A stretch of DNA of 64,000 bases from Arthrobacter methylotrophus (GTDB taxonomy: Bacteria; Actinomycetota; Actinomycetes; Actinomycetales; Micrococcaceae). The translations under genes were made by a program, and so were the position numbers. The notes beneath the pieces were generated by a model. The model was not told the DNA's origin. It worked only from the letters and a program-made list of their open reading frames with translations, and did not search any database. The stretch lies in contig NZ_BAABED010000001.1 of the NCBI RefSeq assembly GCF_039539965.1, positions 620,001 to 684,000 on the forward strand. Direction: 5' to 3'. Shown piece after piece: positions 38,022 through 48,361 of the stretch (its first letter is position 1; each line of letters opens with the position of its first letter).

Positions 38022-38327
38022 AGGTGAGTTGTTCAAGCGCTTCTTCGTGTCCCGATCCGGATAATGCCGGATGTCAGGGTCCAAGCTGAAGCCCAAACAT
38101 AACCCAGATCCCCCAAGGAATTCGGATGCGTGTGCGTGGAAATCGCGACACGCCCGACCGCGGGGGTCGGTTACACCGGCAAGTTGAGGAACCCGGATCC
38201 CTCCGGATTCAGCTTGTGCGGCGGGTGGTAGTACTGCTTCAAATGCTTCGGCAGCCACATACAACACGTAAGTGAACAGGGCAGCCTTTAATCGAGGGCA
38301 GCACAGACTGAAAGAGAGTCAGGCGAC
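38022..38327 (+). other. S10-operon leader
   Basis: About 300 nt separate the presumed promoter from rpsJ. No gene was found. The length is compatible with an autoregulatory leader, but I could not recognise a known L4-binding structure. Confidence 0.4.
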
Positions 38328-38636
38328 ATGGCGGGACAAAAAATCCGCATCCGGCTGAAGTCATATGACCACGAGGTCATTGATGTTTCAGCGCGGAAGA
38401 TCGTTGAGACGGTCACGCGCGCAGGCGCAACGGTAGTGGGCCCCGTGCCGCTGCCGACGGAGAAGAACGTGTACTGCGTTATCCGCTCTCCCCACAAGTA
38501 CAAGGACAGCCGTGAGCACTTTGAAATGCGTACTCACAAGCGTCTGATCGACATCATCGACCCCACGCCCAAGGCTGTCGACTCGCTTATGCGTCTCGAC
38601 CTGCCGGCCGACGTGAACATCGAAATCAAGCTGTAG
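38328..38636 (+). CDS. rpsJ: 30S ribosomal protein S10
   Basis: The 102-residue S10 binds the 30S head and also couples to NusG and NusB in antitermination. It has [27 protein letters not shown] and the conserved [10 protein letters not shown]. It opens the S10 operon (rpsJ-rplC-rplD-rplW-rplB-rpsS-rplV-rpsC-rplP-rpmC-rpsQ), which runs without interruption to the terminator at 43713. Confidence 0.97.
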
Positions 38637-38654
38637 GGAGGTGCTGAGAAAACT

Positions 38655-39305
38655 ATGACCGCAACCCGTAACGTAAAGGGCCTGCTGGGCACGAAGCTCG
38701 GCATGACCCAGGTCTGGGACGAGAACAACAAGCTCATCCCCGTCACTGTCGTCCAGGCTGACTCGAACGTCATCACCCAGCTGCGCAACGCAGAGACTGA
38801 TGGCTATGTCGCCGTTCAGATCGGCTACGGCCAGATCGATCCCCGCAAGGTCACCAAGCCCCTGGCTGGTCACTTTGAAAAGGCTGGCGTAACCCCCCGC
38901 CGCCACGTCGTCGAACTGCGCACTGCAGACGCCGCATCTTACGAACTGGGCCAGGAGCTTTCTGTCGAGCTCTTCGAAGCCGGTCAGAAGATCGACGTCG
39001 TCGGCACCAGCAAGGGTAAAGGCTTCGCCGGTGTTATGAAGCGTCACGGCTTCCACGGCGTTGGAGCCTCCCACGGTGCTCACAAGAACCACCGCAAGCC
39101 CGGTTCCATCGGTGGCGCATCCACCCCGAGCCGCGTCTTCAAGGGTCTGAAAATGGCCGGCCGCATGGGCGCAGAACGTCACACCACGCTGAACCTCACG
39201 GTTCACGCCGTTGACGTTGAGAAGTCGCTGCTCCTTATCAAGGGTGCCGTTCCCGGCGCCCGCGGCCAGGTCGTCCTCGTACGCACCGCCGTGAAGGGAG
39301 CCTAG
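38655..39305 (+). CDS. rplC: 50S ribosomal protein L3
   Basis: L3 starts 50S assembly and reaches toward the peptidyl transferase centre. The 216-residue protein has [16 protein letters not shown] at the N terminus and the central loop [31 protein letters not shown]; residues of this loop line the active-site approach. It follows rpsJ by 18 nt, with GGGAGGTG upstream. Confidence 0.97.
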   Translation: MTATRNVKGLLGTKLGMTQVWDENNKLIPVTVVQADSNVITQLRNAETDGYVAVQIGYGQIDPRKVTKPLAGHFEKAGVTPRRHVVELRTADAASYELGQELSVELFEAGQKIDVVGTSKGKGFAGVMKRHGFHGVGASHGAHKNHRKPGSIGGASTPSRVFKGLKMAGRMGAERHTTLNLTVHAVDVEKSLLLIKGAVPGARGQVVLVRTAVKGA

Positions 39306-39309
39306 TTAA

Positions 39310-39927
39310 ATGACTAGCACTGTCAAGGTAGACCTGCCTGCAGAGATCTTCGATGTCCAGACCAACGTGCCGTTGCTGCACCAGGTCGTCGTCGCACAGC
39401 TCGCTGCTGCTCGCCAGGGTACCCACAAGACCAAGACCCGCGCCGAAGTTTCCGGTGCAGGCCGCAAGCCGTTCAAGCAGAAGGGCACCGGGCGCGCCCG
39501 TCAGGGTTCCATCCGTGCTCCTCACATGACCGGTGGTGGTATCGTCCACGGCCCGACGCCGCGTGACTACAGCCAGCGCACCCCCAAGAAGATGAAGGCT
39601 GCCGCACTGCGTGGCGCCCTCTCTGACCGCGCACGTAACGGACGCATCCACGTCGTTGCTGAACTGGTCGAGGGCACCAAGCCGTCCTCCAAGGCAGCAT
39701 TGGCCGCACTGCGTGCAGTCTCTGAGCGCAGGAACCTGCTCGTTGTGATCGAGCGCGCAAACGACGTCGCAGCACTGTCCGTGCGCAACCTCGCAGATGT
39801 TCACGTTCTGTACGCAGACCAGCTGAACACCTACGACGTGCTGGTTTCCGACGACGTGGTCTTCACCAAGGCTGCGTTCGAGGCTTTCATCGCTGACAAG
39901 GCAAAGAACGAGGAGGATGCCAAGTGA
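39310..39927 (+). CDS. rplD: 50S ribosomal protein L4
   Basis: The 205-residue L4 lines the exit tunnel through its extended loop ([29 protein letters not shown]) and in many bacteria represses its own operon. The ATG at 39310 is 4 nt after rplC. Its stop overlaps the rplW start (GTGA), implying coupled translation. Confidence 0.97.
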   Translation: MTSTVKVDLPAEIFDVQTNVPLLHQVVVAQLAAARQGTHKTKTRAEVSGAGRKPFKQKGTGRARQGSIRAPHMTGGGIVHGPTPRDYSQRTPKKMKAAALRGALSDRARNGRIHVVAELVEGTKPSSKAALAALRAVSERRNLLVVIERANDVAALSVRNLADVHVLYADQLNTYDVLVSDDVVFTKAAFEAFIADKAKNEEDAK

Positions 39928-40229
39928 GTGCAGCCACCATCAAAGACCCGCGCGACGTCGTCATTGCACCCGTCGTTTCGGAAAAGAGCTACGGCCTGAT
40001 CGACGAAGGTAAGTACACCTTCCTGGTGGACCCCCGCTCGAACAAGGCTGAGATCAAGCTGGCCGTGGAGAAGATTTTCTCCGTCAAGGTCGAATCGATC
40101 AACACCATCAACCGTGCCGGTAAGCGTAAGCGCACCAAATTCGGCTGGGGACAGCGCAAGAGCACCAAGCGTGCAATTGTCACCCTCAAAGAAGGCACAA
40201 TCGACATCTTCGGCGGTCCGCTCGCGTAG
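39924..40229 (+). CDS. rplW: 50S ribosomal protein L23
   Basis: The 101-residue L23 surrounds the tunnel exit and docks trigger factor and SRP. Typical parts are [42 protein letters not shown] and the Lys/Arg-rich loop [20 protein letters not shown]. It begins with GTG overlapping the rplD stop. Confidence 0.97.
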   Translation: MSAATIKDPRDVVIAPVVSEKSYGLIDEGKYTFLVDPRSNKAEIKLAVEKIFSVKVESINTINRAGKRKRTKFGWGQRKSTKRAIVTLKEGTIDIFGGPLA

Positions 40230-40258
40230 CGGAGACCACTTTAACGAGGAAATGAATT

Positions 40259-41098
40259 ATGGGAATCCGTAAATACAAGCCGACTACCCCGGGCCGTCGC
40301 GGCTCGAGCGTAGCCGACTTCTCAGAAATCACGCGATCGACTCCGGAAAAGTCGTTGCTGCGTCCGCTGCACAAGACTGGCGGCCGTAACAACACCGGTA
40401 AGATCACCACCCGTCACAAGGGTGGTGGGCACAAGCGCCAGTACCGTCTGATCGACTTCCGTCGTCACGACAAGGACGGCGTCAACGCCCGCGTTGCCGA
40501 AATCGAGTACGATCCGAACCGCACGGCTCGCATCGCCCTCCTGCACTACGTTGATGGCACCAAGCGTTACATCATCGCCCCGAACAAGCTGTCGCAGGGT
40601 GACTTCGTCGAGGCTGGTCCCGACGCTGACATCAAGCCGGGCAACAACCTGCCGCTGCGCAACATCCCGGTTGGTACCACCATCCATGCAGTTGAACTGC
40701 GTCCGGGTGGCGGCGCCAAGATGGCCCGTTCCGCAGGTGCTTCGGTTCAGCTCGTCGCCAAGGAAGGCCGTTTCGCCCAGCTGCGTCTGCCCTCCGGTGA
40801 AATCCGCAACGTTGACGTGCGCTGCCGCGCAACCGTCGGCGAGGTTGGCAACGCTGAGCAGTCGAACATCAACTGGGGCAAGGCCGGCCGTATGCGTTGG
40901 AAGGGCGTTCGCCCGACCGTCCGTGGTGTCGCCATGAACCCGGTCGATCACCCGCACGGCGGTGGTGAAGGTAAGACTTCCGGTGGACGTCACCCGGTCA
41001 ACCCGAACGGTAAGCGTGAAGGCCGCACCCGCCGCCCCAACAAAGAGAGCGACAAGCTTATTGTTCGTCGCCGCCGTACTGGCAAGAACAAGCGATAG
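40259..41098 (+). CDS. rplB: 50S ribosomal protein L2
   Basis: L2 is required for subunit association and supports the peptidyl transferase centre. The 279-residue protein has the RNA-binding domain ([20 protein letters not shown]) and the C-terminal [33 protein letters not shown], whose histidine loop is the most conserved part. It lies 29 nt after rplW, with AGGAAATG ahead of the ATG. Confidence 0.97.
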   Translation: MGIRKYKPTTPGRRGSSVADFSEITRSTPEKSLLRPLHKTGGRNNTGKITTRHKGGGHKRQYRLIDFRRHDKDGVNARVAEIEYDPNRTARIALLHYVDGTKRYIIAPNKLSQGDFVEAGPDADIKPGNNLPLRNIPVGTTIHAVELRPGGGAKMARSAGASVQLVAKEGRFAQLRLPSGEIRNVDVRCRATVGEVGNAEQSNINWGKAGRMRWKGVRPTVRGVAMNPVDHPHGGGEGKTSGGRHPVNPNGKREGRTRRPNKESDKLIVRRRRTGKNKR

Positions 41099-41110
41099 GA
41101 GCCTGGACAC

Positions 41111-41392
41111 ATGCCACGCAGCCTGAAAAAAGGTCCTTTCGTAGACCAGCACCTCTTTGTGAAGGTCGCCAGGGAAAACGAAAAGGGCACCAAGAACGTC
41201 ATCAAGACCTGGTCCCGCCGTTCGATGATCGTCCCGGACATGCTGGGTCACACGATTGCCGTTCACGATGGACGCAAGCACATTCCGGTGTTTGTCACTG
41301 AGTCGATGGTCGGGCACAAGCTCGGCGAATTCGCTCCCACGCGGACATTCCGCGGCCATGTCAAGGACGACCGTAAGGGCAAGCGCCGCTAA
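41111..41392 (+). CDS. rpsS: 30S ribosomal protein S19
   Basis: The 93-residue S19 sits at the top of the 30S head near the A-site tRNA. It shows [67 protein letters not shown] and a basic end. It is 12 nt downstream of rplB. Confidence 0.97.
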   Translation: MPRSLKKGPFVDQHLFVKVARENEKGTKNVIKTWSRRSMIVPDMLGHTIAVHDGRKHIPVFVTESMVGHKLGEFAPTRTFRGHVKDDRKGKRR

Positions 41393-41430
41393 GGCGCTCG
41401 CTCTACGGCTTAGACGAGAGAAGGAAAGCA

Positions 41431-41796
41431 ATGGAAGCCAAGGCTATTGCGCGTCACATCCGCGTAACGCCTATGAAGGCCCGGCGCGTCGTCAACCTTG
41501 TTCGTGGTAAGCAAGCGAATGAGGCTCTGGCAATTCTGAAGTTTGCCGAACAGGCAGCTTCGGAGCCGGTATTCAAGGTAGTTCAGTCGGCAATGGCAAA
41601 TGCCCGGGTCCTCGCGGACCGCGATGGCGTTGCCTTTGACGAAGGAGACCTCTACATCAGCGAAGCGTTTGTTGATGAAGGCCCGACCATGAAGCGGTTC
41701 CAGCCGCGTGCTCAGGGTCGCGCATTTCAGATCAAGAAGCGCACGAGCCACATCACCGTGGTAGTCGCTACCCCGGAGAAAGAGGAGGCTCGCTAA
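41431..41796 (+). CDS. rplV: 50S ribosomal protein L22
   Basis: The 121-residue L22 contributes a beta-hairpin to the exit tunnel. The hairpin region ([42 protein letters not shown]) is intact, without the deletions associated with macrolide resistance. The next gene, rpsC, begins immediately after its stop. Confidence 0.97.
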   Translation: MEAKAIARHIRVTPMKARRVVNLVRGKQANEALAILKFAEQAASEPVFKVVQSAMANARVLADRDGVAFDEGDLYISEAFVDEGPTMKRFQPRAQGRAFQIKKRTSHITVVVATPEKEEAR

Positions 41797-42633
41797 GTGG
41801 GACAGAAAGTAAACCCGCACGGGTTCCGACTCGGCATCACCACCGATCACGTATCGCACTGGTTTGCTGACAGCACCAAGGCAGGCCAGCGGTACAAGGA
41901 CTTCGTTCGCGAAGACATCCGCATCCGCCAGCTCATGTCCACGGGCATGGAACGCGCCGGTATTGCCAAGGTCGAAATCGAGCGTACCCGTGACCGTGTC
42001 CGCGTGGACATCCACACGGCCCGCCCGGGTATCGTCATTGGCCGTCGCGGTGCAGAAGCAGACCGCATTCGCGGCGAGCTCGAAAAGCTCACCGGCAAGC
42101 AGGTCCAGCTGAACATCCTCGAGGTCAAGAACCCCGAGATGGAAGCCCAGCTTGTTGCCCAGGGCGTTGCCGAGCAGCTGACTTCCCGCGTGGCTTTCCG
42201 CCGTGCGATGAAGAAGGCCATGCAGTCCGCACAGCGCGCGGGTGCCAAGGGTATCCGTATCGCTTGCTCCGGTCGACTGGGTGGCGCAGAAATGTCCCGC
42301 TCGGAGTTCTACCGCGAAGGCCGTGTGCCCCTGCACACCCTGCGTGCGAACATCGACTACGGCTTCTACGAAGCCAAGACCACCTTCGGCCGCATCGGCG
42401 TGAAGGTCTGGATCTACAAGGGCGACGTCACTGCCAAGGAACTGGCTCAGCAGGCAGCTGCTGCTCCGTCCCGCGGCCGCGGTCCGAGCGACCGTCCGGG
42501 GCGCCCGGGTGGCGCTGACCGTGGTGACCGCCGTCGTCGTACCGACCGCCCGGCAGCTGACGCAGCACCTGTTGCTGCAGAGGCTCCGGCAGCTGAAGCT
42601 GCTGCTCCCGCAGCAGAAGGAGGACAGGCTTAA
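41797..42633 (+). CDS. rpsC: 30S ribosomal protein S3 with Arg/Pro/Ala-rich tail
   Basis: The 278-residue S3 guards the mRNA entry tunnel. The KH domain shows [33 protein letters not shown], followed by [28 protein letters not shown]. After residue 220 a tail of about 55 residues ([23 protein letters not shown], then Ala/Glu/Pro) is present; E. coli S3 has only 233 residues. GTG 41797 abuts the rplV stop. Confidence 0.96.
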   Translation: MGQKVNPHGFRLGITTDHVSHWFADSTKAGQRYKDFVREDIRIRQLMSTGMERAGIAKVEIERTRDRVRVDIHTARPGIVIGRRGAEADRIRGELEKLTGKQVQLNILEVKNPEMEAQLVAQGVAEQLTSRVAFRRAMKKAMQSAQRAGAKGIRIACSGRLGGAEMSRSEFYREGRVPLHTLRANIDYGFYEAKTTFGRIGVKVWIYKGDVTAKELAQQAAAAPSRGRGPSDRPGRPGGADRGDRRRRTDRPAADAAPVAAEAPAAEAAAPAAEGGQA

Positions 42634-43050
42634 ATGCTTATCCCACGTCGAGTCAAGCACCGTAAGCAGCACCACCCGGGTCGTTCCGGCGCTGCAACGG
42701 GCGGCACCAAGGTCACTTTCGGTGAGTACGGCATCCAGGCTCTGAGCCCGGCCTACGTCACGAACCGTCAGATCGAGTCTGCCCGTATCGCGATGACCCG
42801 CCACATCAAGCGTGGCGGCAAGGTCTGGATCAACATCTATCCGGACCGTCCGCTGACGAAGAAGCCGGCCGAAACCCGCATGGGTTCCGGTAAGGGTTCT
42901 CCGGAATGGTGGGTCGCAAACGTCAAGCCGGGCCGTGTTCTCTTCGAACTCGCCGGTGTCAATGAAGAGGTAGCTCGCGAGGCACTGCGCCTGGCAATCC
43001 ACAAGCTGCCGTTGAAGGCACGCATTGTGCGTCGCGAAGGTGGTGAATAG
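42634..43050 (+). CDS. rplP: 50S ribosomal protein L16
   Basis: The 138-residue L16 helps form the tRNA A-site. It has [16 protein letters not shown], the loop [45 protein letters not shown] and the C-terminal [11 protein letters not shown]. The ribosome binding site lies inside the end of rpsC, and rpmC begins 2 nt after its stop. Confidence 0.97.
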   Translation: MLIPRRVKHRKQHHPGRSGAATGGTKVTFGEYGIQALSPAYVTNRQIESARIAMTRHIKRGGKVWINIYPDRPLTKKPAETRMGSGKGSPEWWVANVKPGRVLFELAGVNEEVAREALRLAIHKLPLKARIVRREGGE

Positions 43051-43052
43051 AA

Positions 43053-43376
43053 ATGGCAGTAGGGTCGAAGGATCTCGCACCCGCACAGCTGGACGGTTTC
43101 GACAACGAGCGTCTCGTTGAAGAACTCCGCAAGTCCAAGGAAGAGCTGTTCAACCTGCGTTTCCAGTCCGCCACCGGACAGCTGGAGAACCACGGTCGTC
43201 TGCGCGCGGTAAAGAAGGACATCGCACGTATCTACACCGTTCTCCGTGAGCGTGAGCTGGGCATTCGTGCCGAGGTTGCCGCACCGGTTGTGGAAGCCAA
43301 GGAAGAAAAGAAGTCCAAGAAGGCAGCAGCCAAGGCTGAAAAGGCCGAAGCTGAGGCTGGGGAGGACGACAAGTGA
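43053..43376 (+). CDS. rpmC: 50S ribosomal protein L29 with long Lys/Ala/Glu tail
   Basis: The first 75 residues are a normal L29 ([54 protein letters not shown]), a two-helix protein near the tunnel exit. The remaining 32 residues ([20 protein letters not shown] and an acidic end) are an extra tail: 107 residues compared with about 63-77 in most bacteria. Its end overlaps the GTG of rpsQ. Confidence 0.95.
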   Translation: MAVGSKDLAPAQLDGFDNERLVEELRKSKEELFNLRFQSATGQLENHGRLRAVKKDIARIYTVLRERELGIRAEVAAPVVEAKEEKKSKKAAAKAEKAEAEAGEDDK

Positions 43377-43672
43377 GCGAACAGAAGGAAACTGTGACGG
43401 AAGCAGCAGCCAGCGCTGAACAGCGCGGTTACCGTAAGACGCGTCGCGGCTACGTTGTCTCTGACAAGATGGAAAAAACCATCGTTGTTCAGGTTGAAGA
43501 CCGCGTGAAGCACGCTCTGTACGGCAAGGTCATTCGCCGCACCTCGAAGGTCAAGGCTCACGACGAGCAGAACGCCGCCGGCATCGGCGACCTCGTTCTG
43601 ATCTCTGAGACTCGCCCGCTCTCCGCTACCAAGCGGTGGCGCCTGGTCGAGATCCTCGAAAAGGCTAAGTAA
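43373..43672 (+). CDS. rpsQ: 30S ribosomal protein S17
   Basis: The 99-residue S17 binds 16S rRNA early in assembly. The core is [72 protein letters not shown]. It starts with GTG overlapping the rpmC stop and is the last gene of the S10 operon. Confidence 0.97.
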   Translation: MSEQKETVTEAAASAEQRGYRKTRRGYVVSDKMEKTIVVQVEDRVKHALYGKVIRRTSKVKAHDEQNAAGIGDLVLISETRPLSATKRWRLVEILEKAK

Positions 43673-43712
43673 TCCCGCGCCGGACCCTATCCGGCAGCGA
43701 CATGGATTGGCA

Positions 43713-43750
43713 GGAAGGCCCGTATTCCGGAAGGAATGCGGGCCTTCCCG
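43713..43750 (+). terminator. Terminator of the S10 operon
   Basis: A 16-bp stem (GGAAGGCCCGTATTCC / GGAATGCGGGCCTTCC, one wobble) with a GGAA tetraloop lies 40 nt past rpsQ. The tail after it is not T-rich. Confidence 0.75.
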
Positions 43751-43753
43751 CGT

Positions 43754-43783
43754 TTCGGTCCATAGCGTAAAACGTGCTAGGAT
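43754..43783 (+). promoter_or_regulatory. Putative spc-operon promoter
   Basis: TTCGGT (43754-43759) and TAGGAT (43778-43783) are 18 nt apart, directly after the S10-operon terminator. The -10 is good and the -35 weak. Confidence 0.4.
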
Positions 43784-44020
43784 ATTGAGTTTGTATGGCG
43801 CCAGTTGTGCGCCAACAACCACCTCGTAAACAATCGTGCCGCGGCATACTGCCCCGCGCAGTTATTTCCGCAAGGGAAGCTGATGCTGGCGGCACGGGAG
43901 TTTAGGCCTGTACTGGCAAAATCCAGGCAGGTCAAGAGACACCCCGATCAACCGTTCCGCAAGGCTCATTCCGTATGCTTCATTTCGGTCTGAGAACCGG
44001 CGCGACGCAAGGAGTAAAAA
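43784..44020 (+). other. spc-operon leader
   Basis: About 235 nt lie between the presumed promoter and rplN. No gene or named RNA motif was recognised in it. Confidence 0.4.
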
Positions 44021-44389
44021 TTGATTCAGCAGGAGTCGCGACTTAAGGTCGCCGACAACACGGGTGCTAAGGAAATCCTTACCATTCGCGTTCTCGGTGG
44101 GTCCGGTCGTCGCTACGCAGGCATTGGCGACGTCATCGTCGCAACCGTCAAGGACGCTATCCCGGGCGGCAACGTAAAGAAGGGTGACGTCGTCAAGGCT
44201 GTCATCGTTCGCACTAAGAAGGAACGCCGCCGTGCGGATGGTTCCTACATCAAGTTTGACGAGAACGCAGCTGTGATTCTGAAGAACGACGGCGACCCCC
44301 GCGGTACCCGTATCTTCGGCCCGGTTGGTCGTGAACTCCGTGACAAGAAGTTCATGAAGATCGTCTCGCTGGCCCCGGAGGTGCTTTAG
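44021..44389 (+). CDS. rplN: 50S ribosomal protein L14
   Basis: The 122-residue L14 forms an intersubunit bridge. It reads [20 protein letters not shown] ... [39 protein letters not shown] ... [28 protein letters not shown]. The start is TTG at 44021, with AAGGAG 6 nt before it; the family N terminus fixes this start. It opens the spc operon (rplN-rplX-rplE-rpsH-rplF-rplR-rpsE-rpmD-rplO). Confidence 0.97.
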   Translation: MIQQESRLKVADNTGAKEILTIRVLGGSGRRYAGIGDVIVATVKDAIPGGNVKKGDVVKAVIVRTKKERRRADGSYIKFDENAAVILKNDGDPRGTRIFGPVGRELRDKKFMKIVSLAPEVL

Positions 44390-44392
44390 TCC

Positions 44393-44752
44393 ATGGCTAA
44401 AATCAAGAAGGGTGACCTCGTTCAGGTCATCACCGGAGCCAAGCAGGAGCGCGGCGGCGACCGCGGCAAGCAAGGCAAGGTCTTGCGCGTCTACCCGGAA
44501 GCCAACCGCATCCTGGTAGAAGGCATCAACCGCGTCACCAAGCACACCAAGGTCGGTCAGTCGCAGCGCGGCACCAAGACCGGTGGCATCGAGGTCGTTG
44601 AGGCCCCGATCCATGTCTCTAACGTTGCTCTAGTTGACCCCTCGACCAAGAAGCCGACCCGCGTTGGTTTCCGTCTCGAGACCGTTGAGAAGGACGGCGT
44701 CTCCAAGACCGTCCGCGTCCGCGTGTCCAAGGCATCCGGGAAGGACATCTGA
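44393..44752 (+). CDS. rplX: 50S ribosomal protein L24
   Basis: The 119-residue L24 initiates 50S assembly through its KOW motif ([42 protein letters not shown]). It begins 3 nt after rplN, and its stop shares one base with the rplE start (TGATG). Confidence 0.97.
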   Translation: MAKIKKGDLVQVITGAKQERGGDRGKQGKVLRVYPEANRILVEGINRVTKHTKVGQSQRGTKTGGIEVVEAPIHVSNVALVDPSTKKPTRVGFRLETVEKDGVSKTVRVRVSKASGKDI

Positions 44753-45339
44753 TGAGTGAGACATTGTCTGAGACTTCGGTCGAAACGAAGATCGTTCCGC
44801 GTCTGAAGACGAAGTACGCCGATTCCATCAAGCAGACCCTGGTTGATGAATTCAAGTACGCGAACGTGAACCAGGTTCCCCGCCTCGTGAAGGTTGTTGT
44901 GAACATGGGTGTTGGAGATGCCGCCAAGGACTCCAAGCTGATCGACGGTGCCGTCCGCGATCTCACCCTGATCACCGGCCAGAAGCCGCAGGTAACCAAG
45001 GCCCGCAAGTCCATCGCCCAGTTCAAGCTGCGCGAAGGCATGCCCATCGGTGCACACGCAACCCTGCGTGGAGACCGTATGTGGGAATTCGTGGACCGCC
45101 TCGTGTCCCTCGCCCTGCCCCGTATCCGCGACTTCCGCGGTCTCAACGGCAAGCAGTTCGACGGTAACGGCAACTACACCTTCGGTCTGACCGAGCAGGT
45201 TATGTTCCACGAAATCGACCAGGACTCCATCGACCGCGTACGCGGCATGGACATCACGGTCGTTACCACTGCAAAGACCGATGACGAAGGCCGCGCGCTG
45301 CTCAAGGCGCTTGGCTTCCCGTTCAAATCCGAAGACTAA
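44752..45339 (+). CDS. rplE: 50S ribosomal protein L5
   Basis: The 195-residue L5 binds 5S rRNA and contacts the P-site tRNA. The segments [74 protein letters not shown] and [16 protein letters not shown] are family hallmarks. Translation is coupled to rplX. Confidence 0.97.
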   Translation: MSETLSETSVETKIVPRLKTKYADSIKQTLVDEFKYANVNQVPRLVKVVVNMGVGDAAKDSKLIDGAVRDLTLITGQKPQVTKARKSIAQFKLREGMPIGAHATLRGDRMWEFVDRLVSLALPRIRDFRGLNGKQFDGNGNYTFGLTEQVMFHEIDQDSIDRVRGMDITVVTTAKTDDEGRALLKALGFPFKSED

Positions 45340-45415
45340 TAACTACGTAGTAGGTCCGGCCGCGGCTGCCTAAGAGCCAACGCGGAAACCATTACGAGGA
45401 AGGGCAAGAGCCCAA

Positions 45416-45814
45416 ATGACTATGACAGATCCTGTCGCAGACATGCTTACGCGTCTGCGCAACGCCAACTCGGCATACCACGACACCGTGAGCATGCCGT
45501 ACAGCAAGCTCAAGGCACGCGTTGCCGACATCCTGAAGGCAGAAGGCTACATCGCTGCCTGGAAGGAAGAGGAAGCCGAGGTCGGCAAGAAGCTGACCAT
45601 CGACCTCAAGTTCGGTCCGAACCGCGAGCGTTCGATTGCTGGTGTCCGCCGTATTTCCAAGCCTGGTCTCCGCGTTTACGCGAAGTCCACCAACCTGCCT
45701 CACGTGCTGGGTGGCCTGGGTATCGCAATCCTGTCCACCTCTTCCGGCCTCCTGACTGACAAGCAGGCCGGCAAGAAGGGCGTGGGCGGCGAAGTCCTCG
45801 CGTACGTCTGGTAA
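45416..45814 (+). CDS. rpsH: 30S ribosomal protein S8
   Basis: The 132-residue S8 binds the central domain of 16S rRNA and in E. coli represses the spc operon. It shows [43 protein letters not shown] and [33 protein letters not shown]. Met 45416 and Met 45422 are both possible starts. The 76-nt gap before it is the longest inside this operon. No gene for S14 lies between rplE and rpsH, where many bacteria carry it. Confidence 0.97.
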   Translation: MTMTDPVADMLTRLRNANSAYHDTVSMPYSKLKARVADILKAEGYIAAWKEEEAEVGKKLTIDLKFGPNRERSIAGVRRISKPGLRVYAKSTNLPHVLGGLGIAILSTSSGLLTDKQAGKKGVGGEVLAYVW

Positions 45815-45832
45815 CGGGAAAGGAAGAGAATA

Positions 45833-46369
45833 ATGTCACGTATTGGACGTCTCCCCATCACCGTTCCTGCCGGCGTTGAAGTTAAGGTTGATGGCTCTGT
45901 CATCAACGTCAAAGGCACCAAGGGCGAGCTGAGCCACACTGTAGCCAGCCCGATCGAGGTCACCTTGGACGAAAGCACCTTGACTGTCACCCGCCCGAAC
46001 GACGAGCGCGCTTCGCGTTCCCTGCACGGCCTGACCCGCACCCTGATCGCCAATATGATCGAGGGCGTCACAAAGGGCTACGAAAAGAAGCTTGAAATCG
46101 TGGGTACTGGTTACCGCGTTCAGGCCAAGGGTACTGACCTTGAGTTCGCTCTCGGCTTCAGCCACCCGGTCAATGTCTCCGCTCCCGAAGGCATTACCTT
46201 CACGGTGGAGGGGCCGACCAAGCTCTCCGTCGCTGGTATCTCCAAGCAGCAGGTCGGCGAGGTTGCTGCCAACATTCGCAAGCTGCGCAAGCCCGATCCC
46301 TACAAGGGCAAGGGTGTCCGTTACGCAGGCGAAGTTATCCGCCGCAAGGTCGGAAAGGCTGGTAAGTAA
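45833..46369 (+). CDS. rplF: 50S ribosomal protein L6
   Basis: The 178-residue L6 has two related domains and lies near the factor-binding site by the sarcin-ricin loop. Markers are [48 protein letters not shown] and the C-terminal [25 protein letters not shown]. It lies 18 nt after rpsH, with AAAGGAAGAG upstream. Confidence 0.97.
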   Translation: MSRIGRLPITVPAGVEVKVDGSVINVKGTKGELSHTVASPIEVTLDESTLTVTRPNDERASRSLHGLTRTLIANMIEGVTKGYEKKLEIVGTGYRVQAKGTDLEFALGFSHPVNVSAPEGITFTVEGPTKLSVAGISKQQVGEVAANIRKLRKPDPYKGKGVRYAGEVIRRKVGKAGK

Positions 46370-46372
46370 ACC

Positions 46373-46756
46373 ATGGCCATCGCAATTAACAAGAAGCGCA
46401 CGAACAAGAGCAAGTCTGCCGCACGCAGCCGTCGCCAGCTTCGTATCCGCAAGCGCATCAGTGGCACGGCTGTTCGTCCTCGTCTGGTCGTCAACCGCTC
46501 CGCACGCCACATCTTCGTCCAGGTTGTCGATGACACCAAGGGTGTAACCGTGGCTTACGCTTCCACCCTGGAAGCTGACCTTCGTGCACTCGACGGCGAC
46601 AAGACTGCCAAGGCCAAGCGCGTCGGCGAGCTCGTTGCCGAGCGTGCCAAGGCTGCAGGCATCGAAGCAGTTGTCTTCGACCGCGGTGGTAACAAGTACC
46701 ATGGCCGCATCGCCGCTGTCGCTGACGGTGCTCGCGAAGGTGGGCTGGCACTGTGA
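46373..46756 (+). CDS. rplR: 50S ribosomal protein L18
   Basis: The 127-residue L18 binds 5S rRNA with L5. It has the basic N terminus [58 protein letters not shown] and the end [26 protein letters not shown]. The rpsE GTG overlaps its stop. Confidence 0.97.
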   Translation: MAIAINKKRTNKSKSAARSRRQLRIRKRISGTAVRPRLVVNRSARHIFVQVVDDTKGVTVAYASTLEADLRALDGDKTAKAKRVGELVAERAKAAGIEAVVFDRGGNKYHGRIAAVADGAREGGLAL

Positions 46757-47472
46757 CCGAAGTGAATAAGGAAAAGGACACCGTGTCTGCTGAACAGAAC
46801 GTGACTGAAGCTGCAGCTGCTGAGGCAACTGAGACCGCTGCTGCCACCGACGACCGCCGCGGCGGCCGTCGTGGCGAGCGTGGCGACCGTGGCCAGGGCC
46901 GCGGCGACCGTGGTGGCCGTGGTGGCCGCGATGGCGGTCGCGAGGCCGAGAAGAGCCAGTTCGTAGAGCGCGTTGTAACCATCAACCGTGTTGCCAAGGT
47001 CGTCAAGGGTGGTCGTCGCTTCAGCTTCACCGCGCTCGTCGTCGTTGGTGACGGTAACGGCTTGGTTGGCGTCGGGTACGGCAAGGCCAAGGAAGTTCCC
47101 GCAGCTATCGCAAAGGGCGTTGAAGAAGCCAAGAAATCCTTCTTCCGCGTTCCTCGCGTTGGCAGCACCATCCCGCACCGCGTGCAGGGTGAGGCCGCAG
47201 CAGGCGTTGTCATGCTGCGTCCGGCTTCGCCTGGTACCGGTGTTATCGCCGGTGGTCCGGTCCGCGCGGTACTGGAATGCGTCGGTATCCACGACGTTCT
47301 CTCCAAGTCGCTCGGTTCTTCGAACGCCATCAACATCGTTCACGCGACTGTTGACGCTCTGAAGCGTCTGGAAGAGCCCGCTTCCGTGGCAGCCCGTCGT
47401 GGCCTGCCGCTGGACGAGGTCGCTCCGGCTGCTCTGGTGCGCGCACTCCAGAACCAGAAGGCAGGTGTTTAG
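46753..47472 (+). CDS. rpsE: 30S ribosomal protein S5 with Arg/Gly-rich N-terminal extension
   Basis: From residue 66 on this is a normal S5 ([63 protein letters not shown]), which acts in decoding fidelity and mRNA unwinding. Ahead of it are an Ala/Glu/Thr stretch and a run rich in Arg, Gly and Asp at residues 33-63. E. coli S5 has 167 residues, this one 239. The GTG at 46753 overlaps rplR; a GTG at 46783 behind AAAGGA is an equally good start and would drop ten residues. Confidence 0.95.
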   Translation: MTEVNKEKDTVSAEQNVTEAAAAEATETAAATDDRRGGRRGERGDRGQGRGDRGGRGGRDGGREAEKSQFVERVVTINRVAKVVKGGRRFSFTALVVVGDGNGLVGVGYGKAKEVPAAIAKGVEEAKKSFFRVPRVGSTIPHRVQGEAAAGVVMLRPASPGTGVIAGGPVRAVLECVGIHDVLSKSLGSSNAINIVHATVDALKRLEEPASVAARRGLPLDEVAPAALVRALQNQKAGV

Positions 47473-47474
47473 TC

Positions 47475-47681
47475 ATGGCTAAGAACCTGACACCCTCCGA
47501 CGCTCAGTTGGAGATCACCCAGATCAAGGGCGTCATCGGCGCCAAGCAGAACCAGCGTGAAACCCTGCGGTCCCTCGGCCTCAAGCGCATCGGACACACC
47601 GTTGTCCGTACCGCTGACGCCGTGACCGTTGGAATGCTCAACACGGTTCCGCACCTCGTGAATGTAGAGGAGGCGAAGTAA
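47475..47681 (+). CDS. rpmD: 50S ribosomal protein L30
   Basis: The 68-residue L30 has the compact fold [55 protein letters not shown]. It begins 2 nt after rpsE, and its stop shares one base with the rplO start (TAATG). Confidence 0.97.
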   Translation: MAKNLTPSDAQLEITQIKGVIGAKQNQRETLRSLGLKRIGHTVVRTADAVTVGMLNTVPHLVNVEEAK

Positions 47682-48175
47682 TGGCTGAGAACAAGACTGC
47701 CGATAAGGCACAGAACGAGGCTGCTGACAAGCAGAACGCTCTGAAGGTCCACCACCTGCGTCCCGCCCCGGGTGCAAAGACTGCCAAGACCCGCGTTGGT
47801 CGTGGTGAAGGCTCCAAGGGTAAGACCGCCGGTCGCGGTACCAAGGGTACTAAGGCCCGCTACCAGGTCAAGGCTGGCTTTGCCGGCGGCCAACTGCCGC
47901 TGCACATGCGCTTGCCGAAGCTCCGCGGCTTCAAGAACCCGTTCCGGGTTGAGTTCCAGGTCGTCAACCTGGACAAGCTCAGTGAGCTGTTCCCGGAAGG
48001 TGGAGTTGTCACCGTCGAGTCCTTGGTCGAGAAGGGTGCCGTTCGCAAGAACCAGCCCGTCAAGGTGCTGGGCACCGGCGACATCACCGTCAAGGTTGAC
48101 GTCACGGCCCACGCTTTCTCTTCCAGCGCCGCTGAAAAGATCGCAGCAGCAGGCGGAACCACCACTGCCCTCTAA
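47681..48175 (+). CDS. rplO: 50S ribosomal protein L15
   Basis: The 164-residue L15 is a late-assembly protein with the Gly/Arg/Lys-rich N-terminal arm ([35 protein letters not shown]) and a C-terminal globular domain ([36 protein letters not shown]). About 15 extra residues precede the usual start ([20 protein letters not shown]). It ends the spc operon before a very strong terminator. Confidence 0.97.
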   Translation: MAENKTADKAQNEAADKQNALKVHHLRPAPGAKTAKTRVGRGEGSKGKTAGRGTKGTKARYQVKAGFAGGQLPLHMRLPKLRGFKNPFRVEFQVVNLDKLSELFPEGGVVTVESLVEKGAVRKNQPVKVLGTGDITVKVDVTAHAFSSSAAEKIAAAGGTTTAL

Positions 48176-48206
48176 GGGGCTTTGGGGCACAGCCCGCTGT
48201 AAATAG

Positions 48207-48250
48207 ACTCCCGGTGCGGGGGCTTCGGCCCCTCGCACCGGGAGTTTTTT
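48207..48250 (+). terminator. Strong intrinsic terminator of the spc operon
   Basis: The arms ACTCCCGGTGCGGGGGC and GCCCC-T-CGCACCGGGAGT enclose a TTCG tetraloop (one bulged T) and are followed by six T residues. It uncouples rplO from secY. Confidence 0.93.
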
Positions 48251-48273
48251 CATGTGGCGGGCACCCTCGATTG

Positions 48274-48301
48274 TTCGCATGGCGCATGAAGCCGTTAGAC
48301 T
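48274..48301 (+). promoter_or_regulatory. Putative secY-adk promoter
   Basis: TTCGCA (48274-48279) and TAGACT (48296-48301) are 16 nt apart, between the spc terminator and secY. Start near 48308. Confidence 0.45.
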
Positions 48302-48361
48302 CGGGTGTTGGGTTTCAATGACCCCTTCGACACCCTTGGACTTTTTAACTCAGGAGGACGC

